DNA of 64,000 nt from Crossiella equi (lineage in GTDB: Bacteria > Actinomycetota > Actinomycetes > Mycobacteriales > Pseudonocardiaceae), in NCBI RefSeq assembly GCF_017876755.1, contig NZ_JAGIOO010000001.1, positions 2,046,001 through 2,110,000 of the forward strand. Direction: 5' to 3'. Position 1 is the first letter of the stretch; every line of letters begins with the position of its first letter. Under the pieces are notes generated by a model. The model was not told where the DNA came from and searched no databases. It worked only from the letters and a program-made list of their open reading frames with translations. The translations under genes and the position numbers were made by a program. Of the stretch, positions 35,835 to 44,926 are shown in pieces.

Positions 35835-37045
35835 CGGGGCTCCAGACCGAGGAGCTGGGCGAGGGTTCGGGGGCCTGCCGGGGGGCCGGTCAGGGACAGT
35901 GGGCCGGGCAGGCGGGTGGCCGGCCCCGGGGCGGGTGGGGCGGCCGGGCGACCGCCGTACGGGGCGTTCTGCGAGCCGCGCACGCCGGTCGGGGAGCGCG
36001 GGGGCTCGGCGCAGTAGGCCTTGCTGTTCAACGGGGCGTCCGAGGTGGCCTTGCCGGGCCGCTGCCTGGTGCCCTCGTAGCCCTTGGTGCAGCTGGGCGG
36101 GTCGAAGAAGTTCAGCACCAGGCCCAGGTGGCCGGTGCCGTCGCCGGAGGCGGTCGGCGAGGTCGCGGTGATCACCGGGTAGGCGACCAGGAGCTGTTCC
36201 AGGCCCGCGGTGCGCGCGCTGGTGATGCGGCTGGTGGTGAGCAGGTTCGCCAGCAGGACCGACAGGCCGGGGCCGGTGCGGCGGAGCAGGTCGTCGGCGC
36301 TCGCCGCGGCCTCCGGACCGTGTTCCAGCAGGCTCCGCACGGCCGGGTCGGAGCGGCGCAGCTGGGCGGCCAGCTCGCGCAGGCTGCGGCTGTAGTCCTG
36401 GATCTGCCGGGACTGCTCGGCCTGCGTGCCCAGCACGGTGCGGGTGTTGGCCAGCAGCTCGCGGGTCTGCGGCAGGTGCTGGGCGGCGGTGCGGGCGAGG
36501 CCGTCGGCGGCGTCCAGGAGGCGGCGCAGGTCCGGGCCGGTGTCGGCCAGCGCGGTGCCGAGCTCGCCGACCACGGTGCGCAGGGAGTCCACCGGCACGC
36601 TGCGGACCAGGCGCTGGGCGTCGGCCAGCACCGAGGACACCTCGGCGGGCACCCGGGTCTGGGTGATCACCGAGCCGTGGGCCAGGAACGGGCCGCCGGT
36701 TCCGTGCGGGCGCAGGTCCACGTACTGCTCGCCGACCGCGGACCGCGTGGCCACCACGGCCTCGGCATCGGCCGGGATGGGCGGGGCGGTGTTGTCGACG
36801 TCGAGGTCGACGTCCACACCGGTGGCGGTGAGGTGCAGCTGGCCGACGCGGCCGACCGCGACGCCCCGGTAGGTGACCTCAGCGTTGGTGAAGATCCCGC
36901 CGGAGTCGGCCAGCCGCACGGTGACGAGGTAGCCGCGGGTGCCGAACAGGCGGTCCAGGCCCGCGTACCGGGCCCCGGCGTAGGTGAGCGCGAGGGCGGC
37001 GATGACCACGAACGCGGCGAGGCGGACCAGGGTGGTGCGGCTCAT
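35831..37045 (-). CDS. mce4F: MCE-family substrate-binding protein, MceF position
   Basis: A 404-residue exported subunit of the Mce lipid importer. A signal anchor (LVRLAAFVVIAALALTYAGA) is followed by the MCE domain at residues 35-115 (YLVTVRLADSGGIFTNAEVTYRGVAVGRVGQL, VGEQYVDLRP). A long helical region (about residues 130-290) likely forms part of the channel, and the C-terminal tail is rich in Pro/Gly. Named from its sixth place in a mce4-type operon. It overlaps mceE by four bases. Confidence 0.93.
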   Translation of the reverse strand: MSRTTLVRLAAFVVIAALALTYAGARYAGLDRLFGTRGYLVTVRLADSGGIFTNAEVTYRGVAVGRVGQLHLTATGVDVDLDVDNTAPPIPADAEAVVATRSAVGEQYVDLRPHGTGGPFLAHGSVITQTRVPAEVSSVLADAQRLVRSVPVDSLRTVVGELGTALADTGPDLRRLLDAADGLARTAAQHLPQTRELLANTRTVLGTQAEQSRQIQDYSRSLRELAAQLRRSDPAVRSLLEHGPEAAASADDLLRRTGPGLSVLLANLLTTSRITSARTAGLEQLLVAYPVITATSPTASGDGTGHLGLVLNFFDPPSCTKGYEGTRQRPGKATSDAPLNSKAYCAEPPRSPTGVRGSQNAPYGGRPAAPPAPGPATRLPGPLSLTGPPAGPRTLAQLLGLEPR

Positions 37046-38163
37046 CGGCGACCGCCCAGCAGTACCGAGAGCAGCTCGCCCAGGCCGGGCGGCGGAGGCG
37101 GGGGCGGCGGGCCCGGCAGCAACGCGGCCGGTCCGGGCGAGGACGGCTGCTCCGGTGCCCGCGGACCGCCGAGGACCGGCCGGTTGGCCCGCGAGAGGTT
37201 GTCCAGCACCGAGGTGAGGTCCAGGTCCAGGGTCACGTCGGCGTTGACGTAGTCGCCCTTGAGCGCTTTGAGCGTGTAGTCGGTGAACGGGAAGGTGACC
37301 AGCACCTCCAGGGACTTCGGCAGGTTCTCCCCCGCCGCCGCGAGCTGCCGCAGGACCGGCTCCAGCAGCCGCAGGTCGGCGACCAGGTCGTCGGTACCAC
37401 GCCGCACGGTGTCGGTCGCCGTCACCGCGAGCCGGTCCAGCGCCCGGAGCAGGTCGACGAGCTGGTCCCGCTGCGTGTTGAGCACGCGCAGACCGGGTGC
37501 GAGCTCGTCCAGGGCCTTGGTCAGGTGCCCGCGCTGGGCGAGCAGGGTGGTGGACAGCCGGGCCATCGCGTCGATCGCGCGGGTGATCTGCACGCGCTGC
37601 CCGTCCAGGTCGGTCACGATCCGGTCCACAGTGGACAGCAGGCCGCGCAGCCGCTGCTCGTTGCCGGACAGCGCCGCCCCCAGCTCCCGGGTCACCGTGC
37701 GCAGCTGTGCCACCCCGCCCCCGTTGAGCAGCAGGGACAACGCGCCCAGGACCTCCTCGATCTCCACGCTGCGGTTGGTGCGCTCCACCGGGATCACCGC
37801 GCCGTCTGCCAGCGCACCGGTCGGGTCCCTGGGGGCCTGGAGCTCGATGAACTTCTCCCCCAGCAGGCTGGACTGGCGCAGCCGGGCCAGGGCGTTCGCG
37901 GGCAGCCGGACGTCGCCGTGCACCGCGACGCGCACGTGCGCGCTGGCGTGGTCCGGGGCCAGGGTGATCTCCTCGACCCGGCCCACCGGCACGTCGTTGA
38001 CCTTGACCCCGGACTGCGGCACCAGGTCCAGGGCGTCGGCCAGGTGCACGGTCACGTGGTACGGGCGCGAACCCAGGTCCGCGCCCCCGGGCAGCGGCAC
38101 GCCGTACAGCCCGGTGCAGCCGGACAGCGCGAGCACCGGCAGCAGCGCGAGGGCCCGGCGCAT
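37042..38163 (-). CDS. mce4E: MCE-family lipoprotein, MceE position
   Basis: A 373-residue lipoprotein. The lipobox LSGC (residues 13-16 after RRALALLPVLA) marks it as the lipidated subunit, as for MceE (LprN) in mycobacteria. The MCE domain has HVTVHLADALDLVPQSGVKVNDVPVGRVEEI and SSLLGEKFIEL. It ends in a proline run (eight P in a row) before LGELLSVLLGGRR. The ATG shares one base with the mceD stop. It should tether the Mce tube to the membrane. Confidence 0.94.
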   Translation of the reverse strand: MRRALALLPVLALSGCTGLYGVPLPGGADLGSRPYHVTVHLADALDLVPQSGVKVNDVPVGRVEEITLAPDHASAHVRVAVHGDVRLPANALARLRQSSLLGEKFIELQAPRDPTGALADGAVIPVERTNRSVEIEEVLGALSLLLNGGGVAQLRTVTRELGAALSGNEQRLRGLLSTVDRIVTDLDGQRVQITRAIDAMARLSTTLLAQRGHLTKALDELAPGLRVLNTQRDQLVDLLRALDRLAVTATDTVRRGTDDLVADLRLLEPVLRQLAAAGENLPKSLEVLVTFPFTDYTLKALKGDYVNADVTLDLDLTSVLDNLSRANRPVLGGPRAPEQPSSPGPAALLPGPPPPPPPPGLGELLSVLLGGRR

Positions 38164-39296
38164 CAGCGGCCGCCCAGCAGCGGCAGGGCGGGCAGCTTCC
38201 CGTTCTGCAGGCCTTGCAGGATCTCCGCCGGGGTGGGCAGCTTCAGCACGCCGTCCAGCAGCGGTGCCAGCTGCGCGCACGCGTCGCCGAGCAGCTTCGG
38301 CAGCTCCTTGGGCGTGGCGGCCTGGATGACCCGGCACAGCAACAGCACCGGCGGGTAGGTCAGCTCGTTGATCGCCCCGCGCACCGCGAACGTGCCGGAG
38401 GCGGCGTCGTAGGAGTTGAGGTAGTTCGTGGCGGCCAGGGGTGCCACGTCCAGGACCTCGGCCACCGCCGCGCGCTGGTCGACGAGCACCTTGGTCACGC
38501 TGGCCAGCTTGTCCACTGTGGACTTGAGCCGGTCCTGGTTGGCCTGGATGAACTCCTTGACCTCGACCATGGCCCCGGCCAGGGACTCCAGGGCGGCGCC
38601 CAGCTGGTCCCGCTCTCCCGCCAGGTGCCCGCTGACCGAGCGCAGCCGGTCGTTGAAGGTGCGCAGCTGCGCGTCGGAGGCGACCAGGGCCGCGGTGAAC
38701 TGGCGCAGCCCGGCCACGGTGGCGAACAGGTCCTCCCGCGACCGGGACAGGGTGCTGGCCGCCGCCGCGAGGTCCTTGACCGTGGTGTTGACCGCGGCAC
38801 CGGTGCCCTTGAGGTTGGCCGCGGCGGTGTCCAGCAGCGCGGACAGCGCGCCGTCCTTGTTCGCCCCGGCGGGTCCGAGCGCGCGGCTCAGCTCGCCGAC
38901 CTCGCCGAGCAGCTCGTCCAGGTCGACCGGGATCGCGGTGCGGGACAGGGGGATCTCGGCCCCGGCGCTCATCCGGGGGCCACCGTCGTAGGCGGGGGTG
39001 AGCTGGAGGTAGCGGTCGCTGACCAGGCTCGGTGCCACCACGACCGCGCGCGCCTCGGCGGGCAGCGGCACCTCGGTCTGGAACCGCACGCGCACCCGGT
39101 CGCCCTCGGGCAGCACGGCGAGCACGCGGCCGACCGGCACGCCGAGCACGCGGACCTCCGAACCGGCGTACAGGCCGACCGCGCGGGTCAGGAACGCGGT
39201 GAACGCGGTGCCGCCGGACAGGCGCTGCGTGTACAGCCACAGGCTGCTGCCCAGCAGTGCGACCACGCACGCCAATGCCAGGTGCCGGGCAGTCAC
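38163..39296 (-). CDS. mce4D: MCE-family protein, MceD position
   Basis: A 377-residue exported subunit with an N-terminal hydrophobic anchor (LALACVVALLGSSLWLYT). The MCE domain has FTAFLTRAVGLYAGSEVRVLGVPVGRV and LVSDRYLQLTP, and a long helical segment (about residues 130-290) follows. Mycobacterial MceD proteins often have longer proline-rich tails; this one stops at PLLGGR. The start is GTG (39296) overlapping the mceC stop by GTGA. It contains a GTCCAC(A/T)GTGGAC repeat in an S-T-V-D stretch. Confidence 0.93.
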   Translation of the reverse strand: MTARHLALACVVALLGSSLWLYTQRLSGGTAFTAFLTRAVGLYAGSEVRVLGVPVGRVLAVLPEGDRVRVRFQTEVPLPAEARAVVVAPSLVSDRYLQLTPAYDGGPRMSAGAEIPLSRTAIPVDLDELLGEVGELSRALGPAGANKDGALSALLDTAAANLKGTGAAVNTTVKDLAAAASTLSRSREDLFATVAGLRQFTAALVASDAQLRTFNDRLRSVSGHLAGERDQLGAALESLAGAMVEVKEFIQANQDRLKSTVDKLASVTKVLVDQRAAVAEVLDVAPLAATNYLNSYDAASGTFAVRGAINELTYPPVLLLCRVIQAATPKELPKLLGDACAQLAPLLDGVLKLPTPAEILQGLQNGKLPALPLLGGR

Positions 39297-40309
39297 CGCT
39301 GGCCCCCGGTCAGCGGTGGGGTGCAGATGTTCTCGTTGATCTCGAACACCCCGATCTTCGCGTACGGCGGCACCAGGCCGCAGAAGTAGCCGTCGAACCA
39401 GCGGCCGTTGCCGATGGTGTTGTTGAACAGCCGCACGTACGGCGCGAGATCGCGGAGTCCGGCGCCGAGCTTGTCCTGGTTGGCCTGCAACACCCCGGTG
39501 ACCTGGTCCAGCCGCCGCAGCACCGGGTCCAGCCGCGCCCGGTTGTCCGCGACCAGGCCGCGCAGCTGGTCGGCCAGCTCCTTGGTGCCGCGCAGCAGCG
39601 CCGAGATCGCCGCGCGCCGCCGGTCCAGCTCGCCGAGCAGCACCGCGCCGTCCTCGACCAGGCGCCGCACCTGGTCGTCCCGTCCGGCCAGGGTGCCGCT
39701 GAGCTGGGCGGACCCGGCGAGCAGGCTGGCCAGCTGGCTGTCCCGGCCGGCGATCGTGCGGGAGAGCGCGGACAGCCCGTCCAGCGCCGCCTTGGTCTTG
39801 CCCGGGGTGTCGCGGAAGGTGTCGGTGAGCACCTGGAAGCTCGCGGCCAGCTTGCCGCTGTCCACTGTGGACACGGTGTTGCCGAGCTGGTCGAAGACCT
39901 CGGTCAGCTCGTACGGCGTGCGGGTGCGGGCCAGCGGGATCGGTGTGCGCGGCGGCTGGGGATCAACACCGTCCGGGACCAGGGACAGGTACTTGTCCCC
40001 GAGCAGTGTCTTGATCTCGATGGCCGCGGTGGTCCGGTCGCCGAGCCGGGTGTCGGCGAGCCGGAAGCCGACGAGGACCTTGGTCCCGGCCAGGCTGACC
40101 GAGGTGACCCGGCCGACCTTGACCCCGGCCACCCGCACCTCGTTGCCGCCGCGCAGCCCGGCGGCCTCGGCGAACTCGGCGGTGTAGCCGGTGCCACCGC
40201 CGAGCAGGGGCAGGTCCTCGGCGTGGAAGGCGGCGAGCGTGGTGAGCACCAGCCCGGCCAGGGTCAGCGCGCCGGCGCGGGTCTGGGTGCGGGGGCTGGT
40301 TTCCCTCAT
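39293..40309 (-). CDS. mce4C: MCE-family protein, MceC position
   Basis: A 338-residue importer subunit. After an N-terminal membrane anchor (AGALTLAGLVLTTLAAF) the MCE domain reads YTAEFAEAAGLRGGNEVRVAGVKVGRVTSV with LLGDKYLSLVP. The middle is helical, and the C-terminus (DGYFCGLVPPYAKIGVFEINENIC) carries two cysteines. ATG at 40309 overlaps mceB by ATGA. Position and sequence fit Mce4C. Confidence 0.93.
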   Translation of the reverse strand: MRETSPRTQTRAGALTLAGLVLTTLAAFHAEDLPLLGGGTGYTAEFAEAAGLRGGNEVRVAGVKVGRVTSVSLAGTKVLVGFRLADTRLGDRTTAAIEIKTLLGDKYLSLVPDGVDPQPPRTPIPLARTRTPYELTEVFDQLGNTVSTVDSGKLAASFQVLTDTFRDTPGKTKAALDGLSALSRTIAGRDSQLASLLAGSAQLSGTLAGRDDQVRRLVEDGAVLLGELDRRRAAISALLRGTKELADQLRGLVADNRARLDPVLRRLDQVTGVLQANQDKLGAGLRDLAPYVRLFNNTIGNGRWFDGYFCGLVPPYAKIGVFEINENICTPPLTGGQR

Positions 40310-41334
40310 GACCGGCACCGTTCCGGCATGGACGTGCCCGCCAGCGGCAGCACCGGCAGGTCCACGGTCACCCCCAGCGAGGACACCCCGACGCGGCCGG
40401 AGACGCGGCAGGCGAAGAAGTTGAACCAGCCGCCGTAGCTGGCGACGCGGGCGATCGAGCGGACCTTCGTCGGGAAGTGGTCGAGGAAGCCGACCAGGAG
40501 GTCCTCGCGGTCGCCGAGGTTGCCGGCGACCTGGCCGAGCGCGGCGATGTCGGCCTTCAGCGGTGGCCGCGCGGAGGTGAGCAGCCCGGCGGTGACGTCG
40601 GTGAGCTCGCCGAGCGCGGCGATGGCCGAGCCGAGGGGCTGGCGCTGCGCGGCCAGGCCGCTGGCCAGCCGTTGCAGCTCGTCGACCAGGCCGGTCAGCT
40701 CGCCGGTGCGGCCGTTCACGGTGTCCAGCACGGTGTTCAGGTTGGTCACCACCTCGCCGATCACGCTGTCCTTGGCGGCGATCGCGGAGGTGAGCGAGGC
40801 GGTGTGGCCGAGGATGCTCTCCACCGTGCCGCCCTCCCCCTGGAAGACCTGGATGATCTGCCCGGCGAGCTCGTTGACCTGCTCGGCGTCCAGTGCCTGG
40901 AACAGCGGGCGGAAGCCGTTGAACAGCACGGTAAGGTTGAGCGCGGGCCGGGTGCGGGACAGCGGCAGCTCGCTGCCCCGGGGCAGGCGCTGCCGGGCGT
41001 CGCCCTCGCCGAGGGACAGGGCGAGGTAGCGCTGGCCGACCAGGTTGCGCCACCGCACCGCGGCGGTGACCGAGGCGGGCAGCGGGGTGGCACCGTCCAC
41101 TTCGAACTCCACCGAGGCCTGCGTGCCGTCCACCACGGCGATGTCGGTGACCGAGCCGAGGCGGACCCCGGCCATCCGGACCTCGTCGCCCACGTTCAGG
41201 CCGGTGACGTCGGTGAACCGCGCCGAGTAGGCCAGGTCGCCGCCGGTGGAGTTGGCGATGGTCAGCGCGAGCAGCCCGGTCAGCGTGGCGGTGACCGCGG
41301 TGAACAGGGACAGCTTGAGCAGTTCGGCTTTCAC
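40306..41334 (-). CDS. mce4B: MCE-family protein, MceB position
   Basis: A 342-residue subunit with an anchor (LLKLSLFTAVTATLTGLLAL) and an MCE domain with YSARFTDVTGLNVGDEVRMAGVRLGSVTDI and LVGQRYLALSLGEG. The C-terminal part, GGWFNFFACRVSGRVG, is characteristic of MceB. GTG at 41334 overlaps the mceA stop by GTGA. Confidence 0.93.
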   Translation of the reverse strand: MKAELLKLSLFTAVTATLTGLLALTIANSTGGDLAYSARFTDVTGLNVGDEVRMAGVRLGSVTDIAVVDGTQASVEFEVDGATPLPASVTAAVRWRNLVGQRYLALSLGEGDARQRLPRGSELPLSRTRPALNLTVLFNGFRPLFQALDAEQVNELAGQIIQVFQGEGGTVESILGHTASLTSAIAAKDSVIGEVVTNLNTVLDTVNGRTGELTGLVDELQRLASGLAAQRQPLGSAIAALGELTDVTAGLLTSARPPLKADIAALGQVAGNLGDREDLLVGFLDHFPTKVRSIARVASYGGWFNFFACRVSGRVGVSSLGVTVDLPVLPLAGTSMPERCRS

Positions 41335-42593
41335 CGCAGGCTCACCTCCGCGCCCCGGAAGCTGGGGCCGAGCGCCAGCGAGGCCCAGGTGGGCACCTCG
41401 GTGACGGGTTTGCCCACCATGGGCGCGAGCAGCGCGCTGATCAGGTCGCGTTCGGCGGGTGACCCGGCGACCGAGGCGGGGAAGGTGGAACCGTCCTTGA
41501 CCGGCCCGCCCGGCGGGTACTGCGGCGCGCGGTTCGGCGCCCGGGCCACCGGGTAGCAGCGGGGGCCGCGCTGGTCCAGGTACTTCGGGGTGTCCACGCC
41601 GGGCCGGTACTTGCCGCGGCTGGCGGTGATCTCCAGGGTGAACTTGGCGATGCCCGGTTCCCTGCTGCCCTTGCCGAAGGCGCGTTCGGCGTCCGGGATG
41701 ATGTCGACGAGCTGCTTCAGCAGGCACGGGTACTCGGGTGCGTACTTGGCGAGCACGTCCAGGGTCGGGCGGGCGGCGTCGACGAGGTTGATGAGGTTGT
41801 CCCGGTTGGCGGCGAGGAAGGCCTCGGTGTCCACCGCGGTGGTGGTGACCGAGCCGAGCAGCGCGCGGTAGCGGTGCTGCTGTTCCAGGACGGTCCGCGT
41901 GGTCGTGGTGGCCTCCGACAGCGCGCGCAGCAGGTCCGGGGCGGCGGTGGTGTAGGTGTCGGCGACGGTGACCACGGACGTGAGCGTGGCGCGCAGGTCG
42001 GGCAGCGCGGGTTCGAGGCCGGTGAGGTAGTCGCCGAGGCGGGCCAGGGTGTCGCCGAGCTGCCTGCCCTTGTCGTCCAGCGCGGTGGCCAGGGCGGTGA
42101 GGGTGGCGGAGAGCTGGTCCGGGCGGACCGCGGACAGCACCGGCAGCAGGTCGTCCAGGAGCTTCTCGACCTCCACCGCGGCGGCGCTGCGGTCCAGGCC
42201 GATCCGGGCTCCGTCCACAAGCGACCGTCCACTGCCGACGGCCGGGGGCTGGAGGGCGACGTAGCGTTCGCCGAACAGGGTCTTGGGCAGCAGACGTGCG
42301 GTAACGCCTTCAGGAATATCCCTGATTCGCTCGGGATCGAGGGCCAGGGCGAGCACGGCGTGCTCCGGGGCGGCCCGGATCTCGCGCACCTCGCCGACCA
42401 CCAGCCCGCGCACCTTGACGTCCGCGCCGGCCCGCAGCTGGGTGCCCGCGCGTTCGACCTCCAGCAGCACGGTGGCCACGGGGGTGAAGGCCTTGCGGTA
42501 GACCGCGACCGAGCCGGTGGGGAACAGGGCGACCACGAGCAGGAACACCAGCCCGAGCAGCTGGGCCCCGCGCCGGGACAGGTCGCCGCTCAT
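41331..42593 (-). CDS. mce4A: MCE-family protein, MceA position
   Basis: The 420-residue founding subunit of the sterol importer. An anchor (LLGLVFLLVVALFPTG) precedes the MCE domain (LLEVERAGTQLRAGADVKVRGLVVGEVREI, TLFGERYVALQPP). A helical region spans about residues 120-300, and a conserved C-terminal part contains CYPVARAPNRAPQYPPGG. ATG at 42593 overlaps yrbEB by ATGA. Mce4 imports cholesterol in Mycobacterium and Rhodococcus; the steroid genes around it support the same role here. Confidence 0.94.
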   Translation of the reverse strand: MSGDLSRRGAQLLGLVFLLVVALFPTGSVAVYRKAFTPVATVLLEVERAGTQLRAGADVKVRGLVVGEVREIRAAPEHAVLALALDPERIRDIPEGVTARLLPKTLFGERYVALQPPAVGSGRSLVDGARIGLDRSAAAVEVEKLLDDLLPVLSAVRPDQLSATLTALATALDDKGRQLGDTLARLGDYLTGLEPALPDLRATLTSVVTVADTYTTAAPDLLRALSEATTTTRTVLEQQHRYRALLGSVTTTAVDTEAFLAANRDNLINLVDAARPTLDVLAKYAPEYPCLLKQLVDIIPDAERAFGKGSREPGIAKFTLEITASRGKYRPGVDTPKYLDQRGPRCYPVARAPNRAPQYPPGGPVKDGSTFPASVAGSPAERDLISALLAPMVGKPVTEVPTWASLALGPSFRGAEVSLR

Positions 42594-43381
42594 CCCGCGA
42601 TCCGCACGGTCGTGGTGGAGCCCCAGATGGCGAGGCTGAGGAACAGGTCCAGGATCATCTGCGCGACGATGGCCGCCCGCACCGCGCGCCCGACCGCGAT
42701 GCCCACCCCGGCCGGTCCGCCGGTGGCGGTGTAGCCGTGGTAGCAGTGCACCAGGATGATCACCACGGCGAACACGAGCACCTTGAGCAGCGACCACCAC
42801 ACGTCCGCCGGGGGCAGGAACAGCCCGAAGTAGTGGTCGTAGGTGCCCGCGGACTGGCCGTGGAAGAGCACGGTGACCACGCGCGAGGCGAGGTAGGAGC
42901 AGAGCAGGCCGACCACGTACAGCGGGGTGACCGCGGCCAGCGCGGCCACGATCCGCGTGGTGACCAGGTAGGGCAGGCTGGGCACGCCCATCACGTCCAG
43001 CGCGTCGATCTCCTCGGCGACGCGCATCGCGCCGAGCTGGGCGGTGAACCCGCAGCCGACGGTGGCCGACAGCGCGAGCCCGGCCGAGAGCGGGGCGACC
43101 TCGCGGGTGTTGAAGTAGGCGGAGATGAACCCGGTGAGCGTGGACGTGCCGAGCTGGTTGAGCGCGGAATATCCCTGGAGGCCGACGACCGCGCCGGTGA
43201 ACACGGTCATGCCGACCATCACGCCGAGCGTGCCGCCGATGAGGGCGAGCCCGCCGCTGCCGAAGCAGACCTCGGTGAGCAGGCGCAGGATCTCGCGGGT
43301 GTAGCGGCGCAGCGCCAGCGGTACGGCGGCCAGGGCGCGCAGGCAGAACCACAGCTGGCGGCCCAGGAGCTCGAGCGTCAT
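42590..43381 (-). CDS. yrbE4B: YrbE-type ABC permease B of the Mce system
   Basis: A 263-residue integral membrane permease of the MlaE/YrbE family with about five to six hydrophobic segments. Recognised by TGFISAYFNTREVAPLSAGLALSATVGCGFTAQLGAMRVAEEIDALDVMGV, the family hallmark including the EEIDAL coupling motif. It pairs with YrbEA to form the membrane channel and is energised by a separate MceG/Mkl ATPase not present in the window. ATG at 43381 follows the yrbEA stop with a one-base gap. Confidence 0.95.
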   Translation of the reverse strand: MTLELLGRQLWFCLRALAAVPLALRRYTREILRLLTEVCFGSGGLALIGGTLGVMVGMTVFTGAVVGLQGYSALNQLGTSTLTGFISAYFNTREVAPLSAGLALSATVGCGFTAQLGAMRVAEEIDALDVMGVPSLPYLVTTRIVAALAAVTPLYVVGLLCSYLASRVVTVLFHGQSAGTYDHYFGLFLPPADVWWSLLKVLVFAVVIILVHCYHGYTATGGPAGVGIAVGRAVRAAIVAQMILDLFLSLAIWGSTTTVRIAG

Positions 43382-43382
43382 G

Positions 43383-44177
43383 TCAGCCGCCCTTCGCCGG
43401 GACGAGCTGGAGGTAGACCGCGGTGACGACCATGTTGAGCAGGAACAGCAGCAGGAAGGTGATCACCACCGCCTGGTTGACCGCCTCGCCCACGCCCTTC
43501 GGCCCGGGGCGGGGGTTCAGGCCGCGGTAGGCGGCGACGATCCCGGCGACGAAGCCGTACAGGAAGGCCTTGAGCTCGCTGACCCACAGGTCCGACAGCT
43601 GCGCCAGGGCGCTGAAGCTGGCCAGGTAGGCGCCGGGGGTGCCGCCCTGGAGCACCACGTTGAAGAAGAACCCGCCGAGCACACCGACCACGCTGACCAG
43701 GCCGTTGAGCAGCACCGCGACGAACATCGCGCCCAGCACGCGCGGCAGCACCAGGCGGTGCACCGGGTTGACGCCGAGCACCTCCATCGCGTCGATCTCC
43801 TCGCGGATGGTGCGCGCGCCGATGTCGGCGCACATCGCCGACCCGCCCGCGCCCGCCACCAGCAGGGCGGTGATCAGCGGGCTGGCCTGCTGGATGATGG
43901 CCAGCGCCCCGGCCGCGCCGGTGAAGGACTGCGCGCCGATCTGCTGGGTGAGCGAGCCCAGCTGCAAGGAGATGACCGCGCCGAACGGGATCGCCACCAG
44001 CGCGGTGGGCAGGATGGTGACGCTGGCCAGGAACCAGGCCTGGCGCACGGCCTCGGGCAGCGGGAACGGCCTGCGCGGCAGCACCCGCAGCACCTCCCAG
44101 GACAGCAGGGCCATCCGGCCGACCTGCCGCAGCGCGGCCAGCCCGGGCAAACCCTGCCGTTCCGGGGTCACGGTCAT
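43383..44177 (-). CDS. yrbE4A: YrbE-type ABC permease A of the Mce system
   Basis: A 264-residue MlaE-family permease with SVTILPTALVAIPFGAVISLQ, an ALLVAGAGGSAMCADIGARTIREEIDAMEVLGVNP coupling segment and a C-terminal VVITFLLLFLLNMVVTAVYLQ helix. It forms a heterodimer with YrbEB. The start overlaps the preceding SDR stop by ATGA (44174-44177), so the dehydrogenases are translated from the same message as the transporter, as in mycobacterial mce4. Confidence 0.95.
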   Translation of the reverse strand: MTVTPERQGLPGLAALRQVGRMALLSWEVLRVLPRRPFPLPEAVRQAWFLASVTILPTALVAIPFGAVISLQLGSLTQQIGAQSFTGAAGALAIIQQASPLITALLVAGAGGSAMCADIGARTIREEIDAMEVLGVNPVHRLVLPRVLGAMFVAVLLNGLVSVVGVLGGFFFNVVLQGGTPGAYLASFSALAQLSDLWVSELKAFLYGFVAGIVAAYRGLNPRPGPKGVGEAVNQAVVITFLLLFLLNMVVTAVYLQLVPAKGG

Positions 44178-44926
44178 CCGATCACCCCGAACGAGTGGGT
44201 GGCGGTGGCGCCGCCGTCCACGGCGAACTCGCCGCCGGTGCAGTAGGAGCTCTCGTCGGAGGCCAGGAACAGCACCACGTTCGCGACCTCCTCGGGCTGG
44301 CCGATGCGCTTCATCGGCACGAGCTTGCCGATCGCGGCCTTGTCCGCCTCGATGCCGCCCAGGGCCTCGCCGACCATCGGGGTGTCCATCGCGCCGGGGT
44401 GCACCGAGTTCACGCGGACGCCGTGCCGCGCCAGCTCCAGGGAGGCGACCTTGGTCATGCCGCGGATGGCCCACTTGCTCGCGGTGTAGGCGGTGAGCAG
44501 CGGCATGCCCGCCAGACCCTCCACAGAGGACAGGTTCACGATGGACCCGCCGCCCGCCCCGGTCATCACCGGTGCGACCGTGCGCATGCCCAGGAAGCAG
44601 CCGACCTGGTTGACCCGGACCACACGCTCGTAGTCGGCCAGCGTGGTCTGGGCCAGCGGCGCGAAGTGCAGCACGCCCGCGTTGTTGACCAGCACGTCGA
44701 CCTGGCCGGTCTCGGCGACCACGCCCTGCCACTGGTCCTCCTCGCCCACGTCCAGGTGCCGGTAGACCGCGCCGTGGCCCAGCTCGCGGGCGAAGTCGTG
44801 GCCGAGGTCGTCGAGCACGTCGGTGAGCACCACCCGGGCGCCCTCGGCGACGAAGCGGCGGGCGAGGCACTCGCCCAGTCCCCGGGCCGCACCGGTGATC
44901 AACGCGGTCTTGCCGGACAGCCTCAT
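44174..44926 (-). CDS. SDR oxidoreductase, 3alpha/20beta-hydroxysteroid dehydrogenase (FabG3)-like
   Basis: A 250-residue classical NAD(P)-dependent short-chain dehydrogenase. It has the glycine motif TGAARGLG near residue 11, NNAG, a serine in NLSSVEGLAG, and catalytic YTASK (Y-x-x-x-K). The sequence is close to mycobacterial FabG3, a 20beta-hydroxysteroid dehydrogenase (shared stretches: SIVNLSSVEGLAG, RVNSVHPG, LASDESSYCTGGEFAVDGG). It overlaps the Hsd4A-like gene and yrbE4A by four bases each. Mycobacterial mce4 has no such gene at this point, so it is an addition to the operon. It probably acts on a steroid hydroxyl. Confidence 0.9.
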   Translation of the reverse strand: MRLSGKTALITGAARGLGECLARRFVAEGARVVLTDVLDDLGHDFARELGHGAVYRHLDVGEEDQWQGVVAETGQVDVLVNNAGVLHFAPLAQTTLADYERVVRVNQVGCFLGMRTVAPVMTGAGGGSIVNLSSVEGLAGMPLLTAYTASKWAIRGMTKVASLELARHGVRVNSVHPGAMDTPMVGEALGGIEADKAAIGKLVPMKRIGQPEEVANVVLFLASDESSYCTGGEFAVDGGATATHSFGVIG